This document shows, piece after piece, positions 1 through 10,653 of a stretch of DNA of 64,000 nt (position 1 is the first letter of the stretch; each line of letters opens with the position of its first letter). The stretch covers positions 2,184,423-2,248,422 of the forward strand of contig NZ_KZ614145.1 of assembly GCF_002884495.1 (NCBI RefSeq). The letters are read 5' to 3'. The position numbers and the translations under genes were made by a program. The notes beneath the pieces are model-generated. The model did no database searches. It had not been told where the DNA came from and saw only the letters and a program-made list of their open reading frames with translations. The stretch is from Rummeliibacillus pycnus (lineage in GTDB: Bacteria; Bacillota; Bacilli; Bacillales_A; Planococcaceae).

Positions 1-14
1 AAGGAGAATCATCT

Positions 15-413
15 ATGACGCAAAAACCTATAATTCCCTTCGAGGAAATTGGTAAAGAAAAACTTTATAAAATGATTGATATTTTCTATTCTAAAGTTGC
101 TAATAATCCGAAGCTAAAGCCTATATTTCCTGATGATTTATCCGAGACAGCTCGCAAACAAAAACAATTTCAGACACAATATTTAGGTGGTCCAAATCTT
201 TATACAGAAGAACATGGACATCCAATGCTTAAAGCACGACATATGCCATTTAAGATAACGCCAGAACGTGCACAAGCGTGGTTAGAATGTATGTCTGAGG
301 CAATGGACGAAATAGGTCTTGAAGGTAAATTTCGCGATATCTATTATCAACGTCTTGTCCTTACCGCACATCATATGATCAACGCACCGGATGATGACGA
401 GGAGGTTTTATAG
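15..413 (+). CDS. yjbI: Group II truncated haemoglobin YjbI
   Basis: A 132-residue haem protein of the truncated haemoglobin O family. Such proteins bind O2 or other diatomic ligands in the cytosol. The proximal histidine is H76 in the stretch ARHMPF. Y25 (B10), T45 (E7), Q49 (E11) and W89 (G8) match the distal-pocket positions known from the B. subtilis protein. The start is supported by AAGGAG at bases 1-6. The stop codon overlaps the GTG start of spxH by one base, so the two are cotranscribed, as in B. subtilis. Why this globin is paired with the Spx adaptor is unknown; a link to oxidative or nitrosative stress is an inference. Confidence 0.93.
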   Translation: MTQKPIIPFEEIGKEKLYKMIDIFYSKVANNPKLKPIFPDDLSETARKQKQFQTQYLGGPNLYTEEHGHPMLKARHMPFKITPERAQAWLECMSEAMDEIGLEGKFRDIYYQRLVLTAHHMINAPDDDEEVL

Positions 414-1231
414 TGAATAACATTCAGTATTTAAGCGAAAAACCTACTGCATCATCCACGATTCCACTAAGTAAACCAATCGAGCTTTATGTTTTCATGG
501 ATTTACTTGCTCCAGGCAGTTGGGAACTACAATCACTAATACGTCAATTACAGATAAATTATGGTCAGTATTTTTCATTACGTATCGTCTTAAGTACAGA
601 ACTCAATTCATTAAACACTGCATGTCAACGTATTAATAGTTGTGAATCGCACGAGGAACTTGTTGATGTTTCTCATCCTGTTCTTCCTTCAATTGCTGTA
701 AAAGCAGCCGAACTACAAGGAAAAAAAGCAGGGTATCGTTTTTTGGTGAAATTACAAGAATACGCTCTAATTAATACAAAAAACGTTTGTCAATGTAGTA
801 CTTTACAAGAAATTGCACATGAAGCTGGATTAGACATTGAGGAATTTCAATCTGATTTTCTTTCAATGGAAGCTTCACGTGCCTTCCAAAGTGATTTATG
901 TATTACACGGGAAATGGAAGTAGATGAAGTACCAAGCTTTGTATTCTTCAATGAAAATATAGAAGATGAAGGTTTAAAAGTTTCTGGTTCTTATACCTAT
1001 GAAGTTTATGAAAAGATATTAGAAGAATTACTCGATCAAAAATTAATTTGTCAGCAACCACCTTCAGTAGAGGATTTATTCCATCGTTTTCATACCTTAA
1101 CAACAAAAGAAGTTGCAGCTATTTATCATATTTCTCTTCATACTGCTGAACGTGAATTAAAGAAAAAAATGCTTCAACAAAAAATTGATCGAATAATATG
1201 TGATGAATTATCGCTCTGGCGTTTAAAATAA
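413..1231 (+). CDS. spxH: SpxH/YjbH, ClpXP adaptor for Spx degradation
   Basis: A 272-residue DsbA/thioredoxin-fold protein of the YjbH family. In Bacillales it delivers the Spx regulator to ClpXP. The GTG start at 413 overlaps the yjbI stop and follows GAGGAGG at 399-405. The family core is recognisable from IELYVFMDLL (residues 23-32) to the C-terminal LTTKEVAAIYHIS region. The spot that holds a CxxC pair in many homologues reads A33-P-G-S36, and the His/Cys-rich extreme N terminus of the B. subtilis protein is absent. A redox or zinc role at that site is therefore unlikely here. The client gene spxA lies about 5 kb downstream on the other strand. Confidence 0.9.
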   Translation: MNNIQYLSEKPTASSTIPLSKPIELYVFMDLLAPGSWELQSLIRQLQINYGQYFSLRIVLSTELNSLNTACQRINSCESHEELVDVSHPVLPSIAVKAAELQGKKAGYRFLVKLQEYALINTKNVCQCSTLQEIAHEAGLDIEEFQSDFLSMEASRAFQSDLCITREMEVDEVPSFVFFNENIEDEGLKVSGSYTYEVYEKILEELLDQKLICQQPPSVEDLFHRFHTLTTKEVAAIYHISLHTAERELKKKMLQQKIDRIICDELSLWRLK

Positions 1232-1245
1232 ATATTTATCTCTTG

Positions 1246-1280
1246 AATTCCAATAATGGCTTGCCTTATTGGAATTTTTT
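1246..1280 (+). terminator. Rho-independent terminator of yjbI-spxH
   Basis: AATTCCAATAA at 1246-1256 pairs with TTATTGGAATT at 1266-1276, followed by a T run. It lies directly after the spxH stop. Confidence 0.85.
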
Positions 1281-1324
1281 GTATTGTGTTGAATTAAAAC
1301 CATTTCGCTATTTTTTGACAAAAC

Positions 1325-1357
1325 AAAAGAAGCATCTCTACGAGAGATGCTTCTTTT
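1325..1357. terminator. Strong symmetric hairpin, possible second terminator
   Basis: A perfect 15-bp stem (core AAGAAGCATCTCT with loop ACG) flanked by A and T runs, so it could terminate in either direction. It sits about 50 bp after the spxH terminator and just before a region with two CAAAGGGG motifs. Confidence 0.5.
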
Positions 1358-1784
1358 CACAAAGGGGATGGGAGAAATGTTCACGTTCAAACAAAGGGGT
1401 GTATGTTTGTTTGTGATTTATTTCACATCTAAACTTTAGCACGAAAAAGCTTCTATAGCAACGGTTCAGACTTATATTCACAAAGTTGTCATATAGTAAG
1501 CGTTTCCAATGGTTTTGATGTTTTTTTATGTATATTATGTAATGAATTTGCCGATGATAATAACTTATAGGTTTTAATTCCTATATAGACATTTTGGCGT
1601 TATTTGGTGAATACTGTATAAATTTGCCGACAAGAAATGTGCATATGCCAACTTTATCTATGCTCATTTTGCTTTATAATTGGCTTTGCTTAACTTTGTA
1701 CTACTCTTCCCATTAATGATCTTTAGTTTATTATTTGTTTTATTGATGGTTTATTCCCCCCAGTCGTTCTACTTAATTTATAGT
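1358..1784. other. Noncoding gap between spxH and pepF, with two SD-like motifs
   Basis: About 430 bp without a credible gene. Near its left edge CAAAGGGG occurs twice (around 1359 and 1395), each shortly before ATG codons. The longest open frame there is about 24 codons, ending near 1440. It could be a small peptide or an RNA leader, but no family is recognised. The rest is AT-rich, with a small ATAGG/CCTAT inverted repeat near 1570-1590. Confidence 0.3.
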
Positions 1785-1818
1785 AAAAAAAGCCACAGAG
1801 ATCACTCTCTGTGGCTTT
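1785..1818 (-). terminator. Terminator of pepF
   Basis: AAAGCCACAGAG (1789-1800) pairs with CTCTGTGGCTTT (1807-1818). Read on the minus strand a T run follows, just after the pepF stop. Confidence 0.88.
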
Positions 1819-1828
1819 AACATTTAAA

Positions 1829-3646
1829 TTACTCAGCAAGCAATTTTTCTAGCTCATTTAGATTACGTTCAAATACTTTACATGCTTCTTCAATTGGAGA
1901 TGCTGATTCCATATCCACTCCAGCTGCTTTTAGTACATTAATTGGATAATCTGAGCAACCTGCTTTTAAGAATTTATTAATATATCTTTCAACAGCTATA
2001 TCGCCCTCAGACAATATTTGTGAGCTTAACGCAATAGCTGCACTCTTACCTGTTGCATATTGATATACATAATAGTTGTAGTAGAAATGAGGGATTCGTG
2101 CCCATTCTAAACCGATTTCTTCATCTACAACCATATCTTCACCAAAGTATTGTTTATTTAAATCATAGTACACTTTCGTCATACTTTCTGCTGTCAACGC
2201 TTCACCTTTTTGATCCATTTCATGAATGATGTGTTCGAACTCAGCAAACATTGTTTGGCGGATAATCGTACCTCGGAAACCTTCTAACCAATGATTTAAA
2301 ATGTAAATGCGTGTTTTTGGATCATCAATTGTTTTTAATAGATAATCATTTAATAATTCCTCATTACACGTAGAAGCAACTTCAGCAACGAAAATAGAGT
2401 AATCCCCATATACAGCCGGTTGATTATTACGAGTGTAATAACTATGAACACTATGTCCAAATTCATGAACAAGTGTAAATAGATTATCTAAATTGTTTTG
2501 CCAGTTTAATAAGATATATGGATTTGTACCATACGCACCAGATGAGTACGCACCACTACGTTTTCCTTTACTTTCTACTACGTCTACCCAACGATCTTTC
2601 AGCGCTTTTTCAATGATTCCTACATAGTCATCACCCATTACACTTAAAGCTTTTAACATATGACCTTTAGCTTCTTCATAAGTCATATCGATTTTAGATT
2701 CTGGTACAAGTGGGGTATAAACATCCCACATATGCAATTCATCGACACCTAGAATTTTCTTTCGCAATGAAATATATCGATGCATTAGTGGTAAATATTT
2801 ATGGATTGTATCGAGTAATTGATCATATACTTTTTCAGGAATACTATTCGCAGACATGGCTGCTTGACGAGCAGAATCATAATGACGAATACGTGCGCTA
2901 ACATTATGTGCTTTCACATTTCCAGATAGTGTAGCGGCAAAGGTATTTTTAAAATTGCCATATGTGCTATACATGGCATGGAAAGCAGCTTCTCGTACAG
3001 AACGATCCTTACTTTCTAAGAAGTGAACATAATTTCCGTGTGTTAATGGAACTTCGTTACCTTCTTCATCTTTGACCATAGGGAATTCTAGATCAGCATT
3101 ATTTAACATACTAAATGTATTTGCTGATGCACCTGTAACTTCTGACATTTGAGAAAGTAATGCTTCTTGTTCTGCAGGTAAAATATGTGGACGTTCTTTA
3201 TTGATTTCTTCAATTTCTTGTTTATATAACTGAAGATCTTTGTTTTCTTTAAGATATCCTTCAATAACTGCTTCATCTAATGATAATATTTCAGGCGTTA
3301 AGAAAGATAGACTTGTTGAAATTTGGGCATATAATGTCTTTGCACGGCTATCCATTGCTTGATAAGTGGAGTTAGTTGTATCTTGGTCATTACGCATGTG
3401 AGAATAGGCGTAAAGTTTACCTAATTTACTATACACATCATCACGGAAACGTAAAACCTTTAACAATGCTTCAGCACCGTTTTTAATCGTACCTTGATAA
3501 CTAGCAGCTTGTTTACCTAGCTCGCTAATTTCTTTAAACGCTTCTTCCCATGCAGCATCTGTTGCAAAAATATCCTCTAATCTCCAAGTTAACTCAGTTG
3601 GTACCTCCTCTCTTGTTAATACCTTAGTTTGTTGATTTTCAGCCAT
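1829..3646 (-). CDS. pepF: Oligoendopeptidase F, M3 family zinc peptidase
   Basis: A 605-residue cytosolic metallopeptidase of family M3B that degrades short peptides. The zinc motif HEFGH is at residues 394-398. The third zinc ligand is probably the glutamate in FVAEVASTCNEE, a little downstream. The chosen start is the ATG at 3646, preceded by AGGGGG; it gives the normal family length and the N terminus MAENQQ. An open frame runs 40 codons further upstream into the 3' part of coiA, but that extension has no ribosome site or family similarity. The neighbours coiA and spxH are in the B. subtilis order. Confidence 0.95.
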   Translation of the reverse strand: MAENQQTKVLTREEVPTELTWRLEDIFATDAAWEEAFKEISELGKQAASYQGTIKNGAEALLKVLRFRDDVYSKLGKLYAYSHMRNDQDTTNSTYQAMDSRAKTLYAQISTSLSFLTPEILSLDEAVIEGYLKENKDLQLYKQEIEEINKERPHILPAEQEALLSQMSEVTGASANTFSMLNNADLEFPMVKDEEGNEVPLTHGNYVHFLESKDRSVREAAFHAMYSTYGNFKNTFAATLSGNVKAHNVSARIRHYDSARQAAMSANSIPEKVYDQLLDTIHKYLPLMHRYISLRKKILGVDELHMWDVYTPLVPESKIDMTYEEAKGHMLKALSVMGDDYVGIIEKALKDRWVDVVESKGKRSGAYSSGAYGTNPYILLNWQNNLDNLFTLVHEFGHSVHSYYTRNNQPAVYGDYSIFVAEVASTCNEELLNDYLLKTIDDPKTRIYILNHWLEGFRGTIIRQTMFAEFEHIIHEMDQKGEALTAESMTKVYYDLNKQYFGEDMVVDEEIGLEWARIPHFYYNYYVYQYATGKSAAIALSSQILSEGDIAVERYINKFLKAGCSDYPINVLKAAGVDMESASPIEEACKVFERNLNELEKLLAE

Positions 3647-3710
3647 GATATGACCCCCTATTTTGATTTGCTCCAGAGCAATGAAGTACCCTAATATTTT
3701 CTCAATTTTC

Positions 3711-4844
3711 CTAAAGCTTTGCAAGAAATTGAACGTATACATACTGATATAGAGCTGTTTCGTCAAATTTACTGTTAAGTTGCGTTATACTCAATTTTTG
3801 TATGATTTTGTGATAATTTCGTAGAGAATCCTCTGCATGTTTATTTATAAATAATAGTGGATATCTTTTTGTAAATTCATTGATGATATAACTTGATAGA
3901 TAATCCAGATTATATCCTTGTTCAGATAAAAACATTAACCATATCATTTGCCATTCTGCTTCACAAACAGAAAAATTGCTGGTTTTTGACACAGGAATAC
4001 CAATAAATATTGGTAAATTCTCCACATGACAACGCATAAAATAACACGCTCTTAAAAAAGGATCTTGAATTCCTTTTTTACTTAAAAACAATCTTTTCTT
4101 CAGAAATTGTTGCCTATTGCGTTTCCAAATCTGCCAATATAAAAAAAATTCTTCTTCAGAAGGGTCTGTAACGTTTAAAAAAGGAAAATGTTGAGTATCA
4201 AGAGATAAATGCCTTACGTTTGCAATATAACGGTATCCACCTATTGGAAGTAAATGCGAAAAATATAAAAAGGTCGATGTTTCAGGATTAAAAGTAATCA
4301 TTTGGGGATGACTTTGAGTATATGAGATAAATTGTTGTTTAAATGGGGATAGTTTTACTTGTTGAATACCATCTACGTAAGGTTGCTTGTCTTTTGGAGT
4401 TTTTAGAATCCAGATTGGAATGATATTAGCTTGTAGATAACCTGATGTACGAGATTCTATTTGGGGAATAGGGATCGTACTACATTGAAATTCTATCGCA
4501 AATTGTTGTTGTTTTTTTTCTACTAGAAGGTCTGGTCGTTGAGATAATGCTGGTAAATATGGCTCTAAGTGTACATTTAGATGTAATTTTCGGAACATCT
4601 CGTACAATTGAGACTTTCCTAGTAGATGTATGGCTGTCTCTCCTTCTGAAAAAGACTGTTGACAGTTACTTTGTTTTTTATGAGCAAAATGTGGAATCAT
4701 CACATGTCCAATTTTCAATTGGACGGGCTCTTTACACTGCGGACAATAAAACTGCTCACGATTGCGTAATTCTAATAGTTGATTTCTAAGGTAATTTCGG
4801 TTCAATACAAATAATTGCCCATTTTCATCTAAAGCCGTTAATAT
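3711..4844 (-). CDS. coiA: Competence protein CoiA
   Basis: CoiA is needed for recombination of incoming DNA during natural transformation. The N-terminal part holds a Cys/His cluster (FYCPQCKEPV and later PHFAHKK), followed by a PD-(D/E)XK-like nuclease core with RPDLLVE and AIEFQCS. No ATG fits the N terminus. An in-frame TTG lies at 4805 without a ribosome site. Thirteen codons further upstream, an ATA at 4842-4844 lies 7 nt after a perfect AGGAGG (4852-4857), and the extension reads (M)LTALDENGQLF, which resembles normal CoiA N termini. I therefore place the start at 4844, giving 377 residues; ATT at 4847 is the alternative. Family assignment is firm, start codon less so. Confidence 0.9.
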   Translation of the reverse strand: MLTALDENGQLFVLNRNYLRNQLLELRNREQFYCPQCKEPVQLKIGHVMIPHFAHKKQSNCQQSFSEGETAIHLLGKSQLYEMFRKLHLNVHLEPYLPALSQRPDLLVEKKQQQFAIEFQCSTIPIPQIESRTSGYLQANIIPIWILKTPKDKQPYVDGIQQVKLSPFKQQFISYTQSHPQMITFNPETSTFLYFSHLLPIGGYRYIANVRHLSLDTQHFPFLNVTDPSEEEFFLYWQIWKRNRQQFLKKRLFLSKKGIQDPFLRACYFMRCHVENLPIFIGIPVSKTSNFSVCEAEWQMIWLMFLSEQGYNLDYLSSYIINEFTKRYPLLFINKHAEDSLRNYHKIIQKLSITQLNSKFDETALYQYVYVQFLAKL

Positions 4845-4994
4845 AATATCACCTCCTAACTAGATTGTAAAAATTTTCTAATCTAATTGCAATTAAAATT
4901 ACTGTTCTAAAGTGTTTTTTTGAACATCAACATTTTTTGATAATTAAAGCTACGCAAAACAAATAATTTTATGTAAAAACTAACCCATTTCAAC

Positions 4995-5039
4995 AAAAAG
5001 GATGTCTTAAAAGTCATTTTCCACTTTCAAGACATCCTT
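4995..5039 (-). terminator. Terminator of mecA
   Basis: AAGGATGTCTT (4998-5008) pairs with AAGACATCCTT (5029-5039) with a longer imperfect stem inside. A T run follows on the minus strand. Confidence 0.8.
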
Positions 5040-5054
5040 AATTTCTTTTATTTA

Positions 5055-5705
5055 TTAAAAATATTTTCGTACAGTTTCGAAGCAGTGATCAGCCATAATT
5101 GTTTTTCCGTATTCCTCTAACAAATGAACCGTCGTATCAGCTTCCTCAGCACCTTCAGAAATAACACTCAAATAATTTTCTAATTCTTCCATTGATAATT
5201 CTTCGTCAAATTCTACATGCAAATAATACTTTCCATTCATTTCATATAAGGAATTTTCGAAATTTGCTTCTTCTGGCATTCTATATGCTATGTCGATGAT
5301 ATCATCGAACTCTTTTAGTACAAACGTATAGCCATCATAATTTTCTTCAGAATCAACGAAAATTTCATCAAACTCATGTGATTTGATATCACCATTAAAT
5401 GCATTTTCAAAAAACTTTCTTTTCTCTTCTAGACTTGATGGTAAATCAAGAAAACCATCCGAAGTAAATTTGGCAGAAGTAACAGTCAACTCAAGTCCAT
5501 TTTCTTTTGCTACCACTTGAATCCATAATGGGCCATCCATTTCAAAATCTATATCGTCAGTAATCTCTTCCATCATTACCCAGAAGAGTTCTTCGCCTTT
5601 ATCTCGGTTATACCATATTTCGTCTTTCGTGAAACCGCGTTCTTCAATGTCAAGATAAGAAATGAAGAGTTTTAGTGTATTCTCATTAATGCGTTCCATA
5701 TCCAT
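5055..5705 (-). CDS. mecA: Adaptor protein MecA
   Basis: A 216-residue adaptor that presents substrates such as ComK to ClpC-ClpP. The N-terminal substrate-binding domain begins MDMERINENTLKLF and the DEIWYNRDKGEELFW segment follows. The C-terminal domain, which contacts ClpC, is complete. The ATG at 5705 is chosen because it matches the start of B. subtilis MecA and lies 11 nt after GGAGGG; the upstream in-frame TTG at 5714 is too close to that site. ComK, the classical target, is encoded in this window at 48.4 kb. Confidence 0.95.
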   Translation of the reverse strand: MDMERINENTLKLFISYLDIEERGFTKDEIWYNRDKGEELFWVMMEEITDDIDFEMDGPLWIQVVAKENGLELTVTSAKFTSDGFLDLPSSLEEKRKFFENAFNGDIKSHEFDEIFVDSEENYDGYTFVLKEFDDIIDIAYRMPEEANFENSLYEMNGKYYLHVEFDEELSMEELENYLSVISEGAEEADTTVHLLEEYGKTIMADHCFETVRKYF

Positions 5706-5859
5706 ATTACACAACTCCCTCCGGTCACTACTTTAAAAAGATTTTGTCTGCTAGCCAGATACTTGAAGGTGTACCTCATAAACAGCGTCTCTTACTATTG
5801 TATGACGAGATGACGAAAAATGAAAAGGATAAATCTCAAGAAATAACAATAGTATATGA

Positions 5860-5888
5860 AATATAGTAGAGTATGTTTACAATTGCAA
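5860..5888 (-). promoter_or_regulatory. Sigma-A-type promoter for mecA
   Basis: On the minus strand TTGCAA (5888-5883), a 17-bp spacer and TATATT (5865-5860) lie about 155 bp upstream of mecA. Nothing else is recognised in the 340-bp gap between mecA and spxA except this and the spxA terminator. Confidence 0.5.
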
Positions 5889-5969
5889 GTACAATTCATC
5901 AAATCATACTATATTGCTAGTACGTTAACCTGAATTCGATCAGAATCCATATCCACTAATAATAAAAAC

Positions 5970-6015
5970 TAAAAAAGCTAAAACCCCAATCTTCTAATTA
6001 GTGGAGTTCTAGCTT
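5970..6015 (-). terminator. Terminator of spxA
   Basis: AAGCTA (5975-5980) pairs with TAGCTT (6010-6015), continued by an imperfect stem with CCCC/GG-GG. A T-rich run follows on the minus strand. Confidence 0.65.
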
Positions 6016-6045
6016 AGCTTGTACATATGAACACTTACTATACGA

Positions 6046-6441
6046 TTAGTTCACCATTTTTTGTGCTTCAAGTAATTGATAAGCACGAACTTTACGTGGT
6101 AAGAATCGACGAATCTCATCTTCATTGTAACCAACTTGCAAACGTTTTTCATCCAAAATAATTGGTCGACGTAATAACCCAGGGTTTTCTTGGATTAATT
6201 CATATAAACGTTGTAGAGGTAACGATTCTAAATCCACTTTTAATTTTTGGAATATCTTAGAACGTGTTGAAATAATTTCATCTGTTCCATCTTCCGTCAT
6301 TCGTAGTATTTCTTTAATTTCGCTGATGCTAAGTGGCTCAGCAAAAATATTTCTTTCTTTATATGGAATTTCATGTTCTTCTAACCATGCTTTTGCTTTT
6401 CTACATGAAGTACAACTTGGTGATGTAAATAATGTTACCAT
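6046..6441 (-). CDS. spxA: Transcriptional regulator Spx
   Basis: A 131-residue ArsC-fold regulator that binds the RNA polymerase alpha subunit and controls the thiol-stress response. The redox switch CTSC is at residues 10-13. The family stretches [12 protein letters not shown] and [20 protein letters not shown] are intact. Two adjacent ATG codons (6444 and 6441) could serve; the second gives exactly the B. subtilis length. The ribosome site is AAAGGG. Spx is kept low by ClpXP with SpxH, encoded at the left edge of the window. Confidence 0.97.
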   Translation of the reverse strand: MVTLFTSPSCTSCRKAKAWLEEHEIPYKERNIFAEPLSISEIKEILRMTEDGTDEIISTRSKIFQKLKVDLESLPLQRLYELIQENPGLLRRPIILDEKRLQVGYNEDEIRRFLPRKVRAYQLLEAQKMVN

Positions 6442-6897
6442 CATATCAAACACACCCTTTCAAATTGTTAATTACAATATCGGAAACATTTATCTATTTT
6501 TAAATTAGAATTACTCTAATAAAGAAGTCTAACATCATTATACAACATATTTTCTCGTTTGGATATACACAAAAAAGAAATAATTTCAATTGATTTATGA
6601 CTAATTATTCTATTACTTTAAGCTTTTTTTATGATGAGTAATGAGTAATTCTCACTTACAATTTTACTATCGCCAAAAAATCAAGCTTTTAAACATCAAA
6701 TTTCAACAAAAATTTTCTCATTTAGCAAATAGAAATTGAAAATAAATTACGTTTTAATATATCTACGTTTTACTTTTCAAAAAGTTCCATTATTATATTT
6801 TTTACTCAAAAGAAATTTTAAAATAGAAAGACGAACTCAATCATTCTTATGTATTATTACCGTACTTTTTGCACAATTTATTTAACATAGTAGAAAC

Positions 6898-6926
6898 TTG
6901 TAATTTAAATGGGGCTATATTATAAT
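6898..6926 (+). promoter_or_regulatory. Promoter for the trpS T-box transcript
   Basis: TTGTAA (6898-6903), a 17-bp spacer and TATAAT (6921-6926), about 20 bp before the T-box leader. The preceding stretch 6442-6897 is AT-rich and holds no recognisable gene. Confidence 0.7.
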
Positions 6927-6944
6927 TTTCAACATAAATAGTTA

Positions 6945-8359
<1,415 letters not shown>

Positions 8360-8397
8360 TAGCATATATCCTTTTCTATTTTTTACATTCTATGAGT

Positions 8398-8430
8398 AAA
8401 AGCCATTCTCTATTCACGAGAATGGCTTTT
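8398..8430. terminator. Bidirectional terminator between trpS and the GNAT gene
   Basis: AAAAGCCATTCTC (8398-8410) pairs perfectly with GAGAATGGCTTTT (8418-8430). A or T runs flank both sides. Confidence 0.75.
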
Positions 8431-8528
8431 ATATAGATACTTGCAAATTCATCATTCTTATTTTCATCGCTCTATACAGTCCAGACACTAAATCTCCTGA
8501 TACTTCTTTAATCTCTAATTGTTACCTT

Positions 8529-9062
8529 TTATCCTTGTAATTTTAGCAGTGAATAAACGTTGGTATCATAGGGTATATTATTTTGATACATATAGTTTCT
8601 CAAAACGCCTTCTTTTACAAAGCCAAGCTTTTTTAATAATTTATTAGATGGTTTGTTTTCAATAAAAACAACTGCTCCAATGCGTGTTAAATCAAGTTCA
8701 TTAAAACCATATGATATAACTTTTGAGACAGCTTCTGTTGCATAGCCTTTATTCCAATAGTTTGGATAAAGTTCATAACCGATCTCAGCCCTTTTATGCT
8801 TTGGAGACCAAACATTAAATCCAATTGTTCCGATTATTCCTTCCTTTTCTTTTAATTCAATCCCCCATCTAATTCCCCTATTTTCTTTAAAGTTCTTTGA
8901 GAAAAACTCAACAAACTGTTCTGCTTGTTCTTTAGTTGTTATAGGATCCTGACCGTAATATCGCATTACATCATTATTAGAAAAACAATTAAAAATGCCT
9001 TGAGCATCTTCATGTACAATTTCTCTTAATCTAAGTCTTTCCGTTTCTAATATAGGAAACAC
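8529..9062 (-). CDS. GNAT family N-acetyltransferase (RimJ/RimL-like)
   Basis: A probable acetyl-CoA-dependent N-acetyltransferase of about 177 residues. It begins FPILETERLRLREI, typical of the RimJ/RimL branch that acetylates ribosomal protein N termini or small amines. The acetyl-CoA loop is near YWNKGYATEAV, followed by NKPSNKLLKKLGF. The GTG at 9062 gives the normal N terminus and has a weak GGGGCGAAAG upstream. The frame opens further to an ATG at 9116, but that one has no ribosome site. The substrate cannot be told from sequence. It stands alone between terminators. Confidence 0.8.
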   Translation of the reverse strand: MFPILETERLRLREIVHEDAQGIFNCFSNNDVMRYYGQDPITTKEQAEQFVEFFSKNFKENRGIRWGIELKEKEGIIGTIGFNVWSPKHKRAEIGYELYPNYWNKGYATEAVSKVISYGFNELDLTRIGAVVFIENKPSNKLLKKLGFVKEGVLRNYMYQNNIPYDTNVYSLLKLQG

Positions 9063-9239
9063 TCTTTCGCCCCATTTCCAAAGAATTTTAAAACCATTTA
9101 ATAGATACAGTACCATTTTAATCTAAATTTGTGATAATTATAGATAAAATTCTTATTTTCAGTTGAACCAATCTCAAAAATCTATTTTTAGCCGTTAAAT
9201 ACGATCTTTTTAACACTATAATTAGTTTCAGTTGTTCTG

Positions 9240-9275
9240 GTTCAGACGGTGCTTTCCACGTGCTTAACCTCGGAT
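9240..9275. repeat. Fragment (left half) of the dispersed GC-rich repeat
   Basis: TTCAGACGGTGCTTTCCACG and the following bases match the left half of the fuller copy at 23,014-23,129, with decay. It lies in the 328-bp gap between the GNAT gene and fabF. Confidence 0.6.
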
Positions 9276-9324
9276 ACGTTAAGGTATCAAAATGAAAATC
9301 CACAATTAAATGTATATTTTCCCC

Positions 9325-9360
9325 AAAACAAAAACACAGGGCTTCTTTACCCTGTGTTTT
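9325..9360 (-). terminator. Terminator of fabH-fabF
   Basis: AAAACACAGGG (9331-9341) pairs with CCCTGTGTTTT (9350-9360). A T-rich run follows on the minus strand, 30 bp after fabF. Confidence 0.85.
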
Positions 9361-9390
9361 GTGTACTATTTTAATAAGCATTTAAATGCT

Positions 9391-10626
9391 CTAGATTTTT
9401 TTGAATACTAATGAAGCATTATGACCGCCAAAGCCTAATGAGTTGCTTAGTGCATATGTGATTTCTTGTTTACGTGCTTCGTTTGGAATGTAATCCAAAT
9501 CACATTCTTCATCAGGTGTTTCTAAATTCATTGTTGGAGGTAAAATACCTTCTTTTAAAGCTAGTACAGAGAAAATTGCTTCAATACCACCAGCTGCACC
9601 AAGTAAATGACCTGTCATTGATTTTGTTGAGCTAATAGCTAATTTATAAGCATGTTCTCCGAAGACTGTTTTCACTGCTTTTGTTTCATATAAATCATTG
9701 TATTGTGTACTTGTTCCGTGCGCATTAATATAATCGACTTCTTCTGGCGCTACCCCAGCATCATCAATTGCTTGTTGCATTGCACGTGCTGCACCTTCAC
9801 CATCTGGAGCTGGTGCTGTAATATGGAATGCATCGCCTGTTGAACCATAACCTATTACTTCTCCATAGATTTTGGCGCCACGTGCAACTGCATGATCATA
9901 TTCTTCTAAAATGACAATACCTGACCCTTCACCAATAACAAAGCCATCACGATTTTGATCAAATGGACGTGATGCTGTTTGTGGATCTGGATTTAGCGTT
10001 AAGGCTGTATTTGAACAGAATCCTGCAACTGCCATATTCGTAATTGGTGCTTCAGCTCCACCAGCAATCATGACATCCGCATCGCCACGTTCGATTACTT
10101 TAAAAGCATCACCAATTGAGTTTGTACCTGAAGCACATGCTGTTACAGTACATGAGTTGATCGCTTTTGCACCAAAGTGAATAGATACTTGACCAGCAGC
10201 CATATCTGGAATCATCATCGGTACAAAGAATGGACTAACACGACGTTGACCTTTTTCAATGAAGTTCATGAATTGTTGTTCGTATGTTTCCATACCACCA
10301 ATTCCTGATCCAATCCATACGCCAGTACGTAGACCTAATTCAGGTGTAATTTCAAGGTTAGCATCTTCCACTGCCATAATAGAAGCAGCTAGTGCAAATT
10401 GTGTAAAGCGGTCCATTTTACGAGCATCTTTTCTAGGGATATATTTCTCTATATCAAAATCTTTTACCTCTGCCGCAACTTTTGCTGGGAATTTTTCTTG
10501 ATCTAATCTTGTTAAAGGACCCACTCCAACTTTACCTGCTTTAATATTTTCCCAAGTTGTTGAAATATCGTTTCCTAGTGGTGTTACTGCTCCAATACCA
10601 GTCACTACTACTCGACGTTTTGTCAT
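9391..10626 (-). CDS. fabF: 3-oxoacyl-ACP synthase II, FabF
   Basis: A 411-residue condensing enzyme that elongates acyl-ACP with malonyl-ACP in type II fatty-acid synthesis. The catalytic residues are C164 (in VTACASG), H303 (NAHGTST), K335 and H340 (STKSMTGH). The start is the ATG at 10626, 8 nt after GAGGA; the frame opens five codons earlier with a GTG that overlaps this site. It follows fabH by 27 bp in one operon, so it should share the FapR-type control upstream of fabH. Confidence 0.97.
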   Translation of the reverse strand: MTKRRVVVTGIGAVTPLGNDISTTWENIKAGKVGVGPLTRLDQEKFPAKVAAEVKDFDIEKYIPRKDARKMDRFTQFALAASIMAVEDANLEITPELGLRTGVWIGSGIGGMETYEQQFMNFIEKGQRRVSPFFVPMMIPDMAAGQVSIHFGAKAINSCTVTACASGTNSIGDAFKVIERGDADVMIAGGAEAPITNMAVAGFCSNTALTLNPDPQTASRPFDQNRDGFVIGEGSGIVILEEYDHAVARGAKIYGEVIGYGSTGDAFHITAPAPDGEGAARAMQQAIDDAGVAPEEVDYINAHGTSTQYNDLYETKAVKTVFGEHAYKLAISSTKSMTGHLLGAAGGIEAIFSVLALKEGILPPTMNLETPDEECDLDYIPNEARKQEITYALSNSLGFGGHNASLVFKKI

Positions 10627-10653
10627 GATTTTATTCCTCACTTTTCCTTTGTG

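Noticed and set aside
1829-3766. Forty-codon N-terminal extension of PepF
   Set aside because: It overlaps the coiA 3' end and has no ribosome site; AGGGGG precedes the internal ATG that matches the family length.
9118-9381. 87-codon frame between the GNAT gene and fabF
   Set aside because: It covers a repeat fragment and the fabF terminator; composition is not protein-like.
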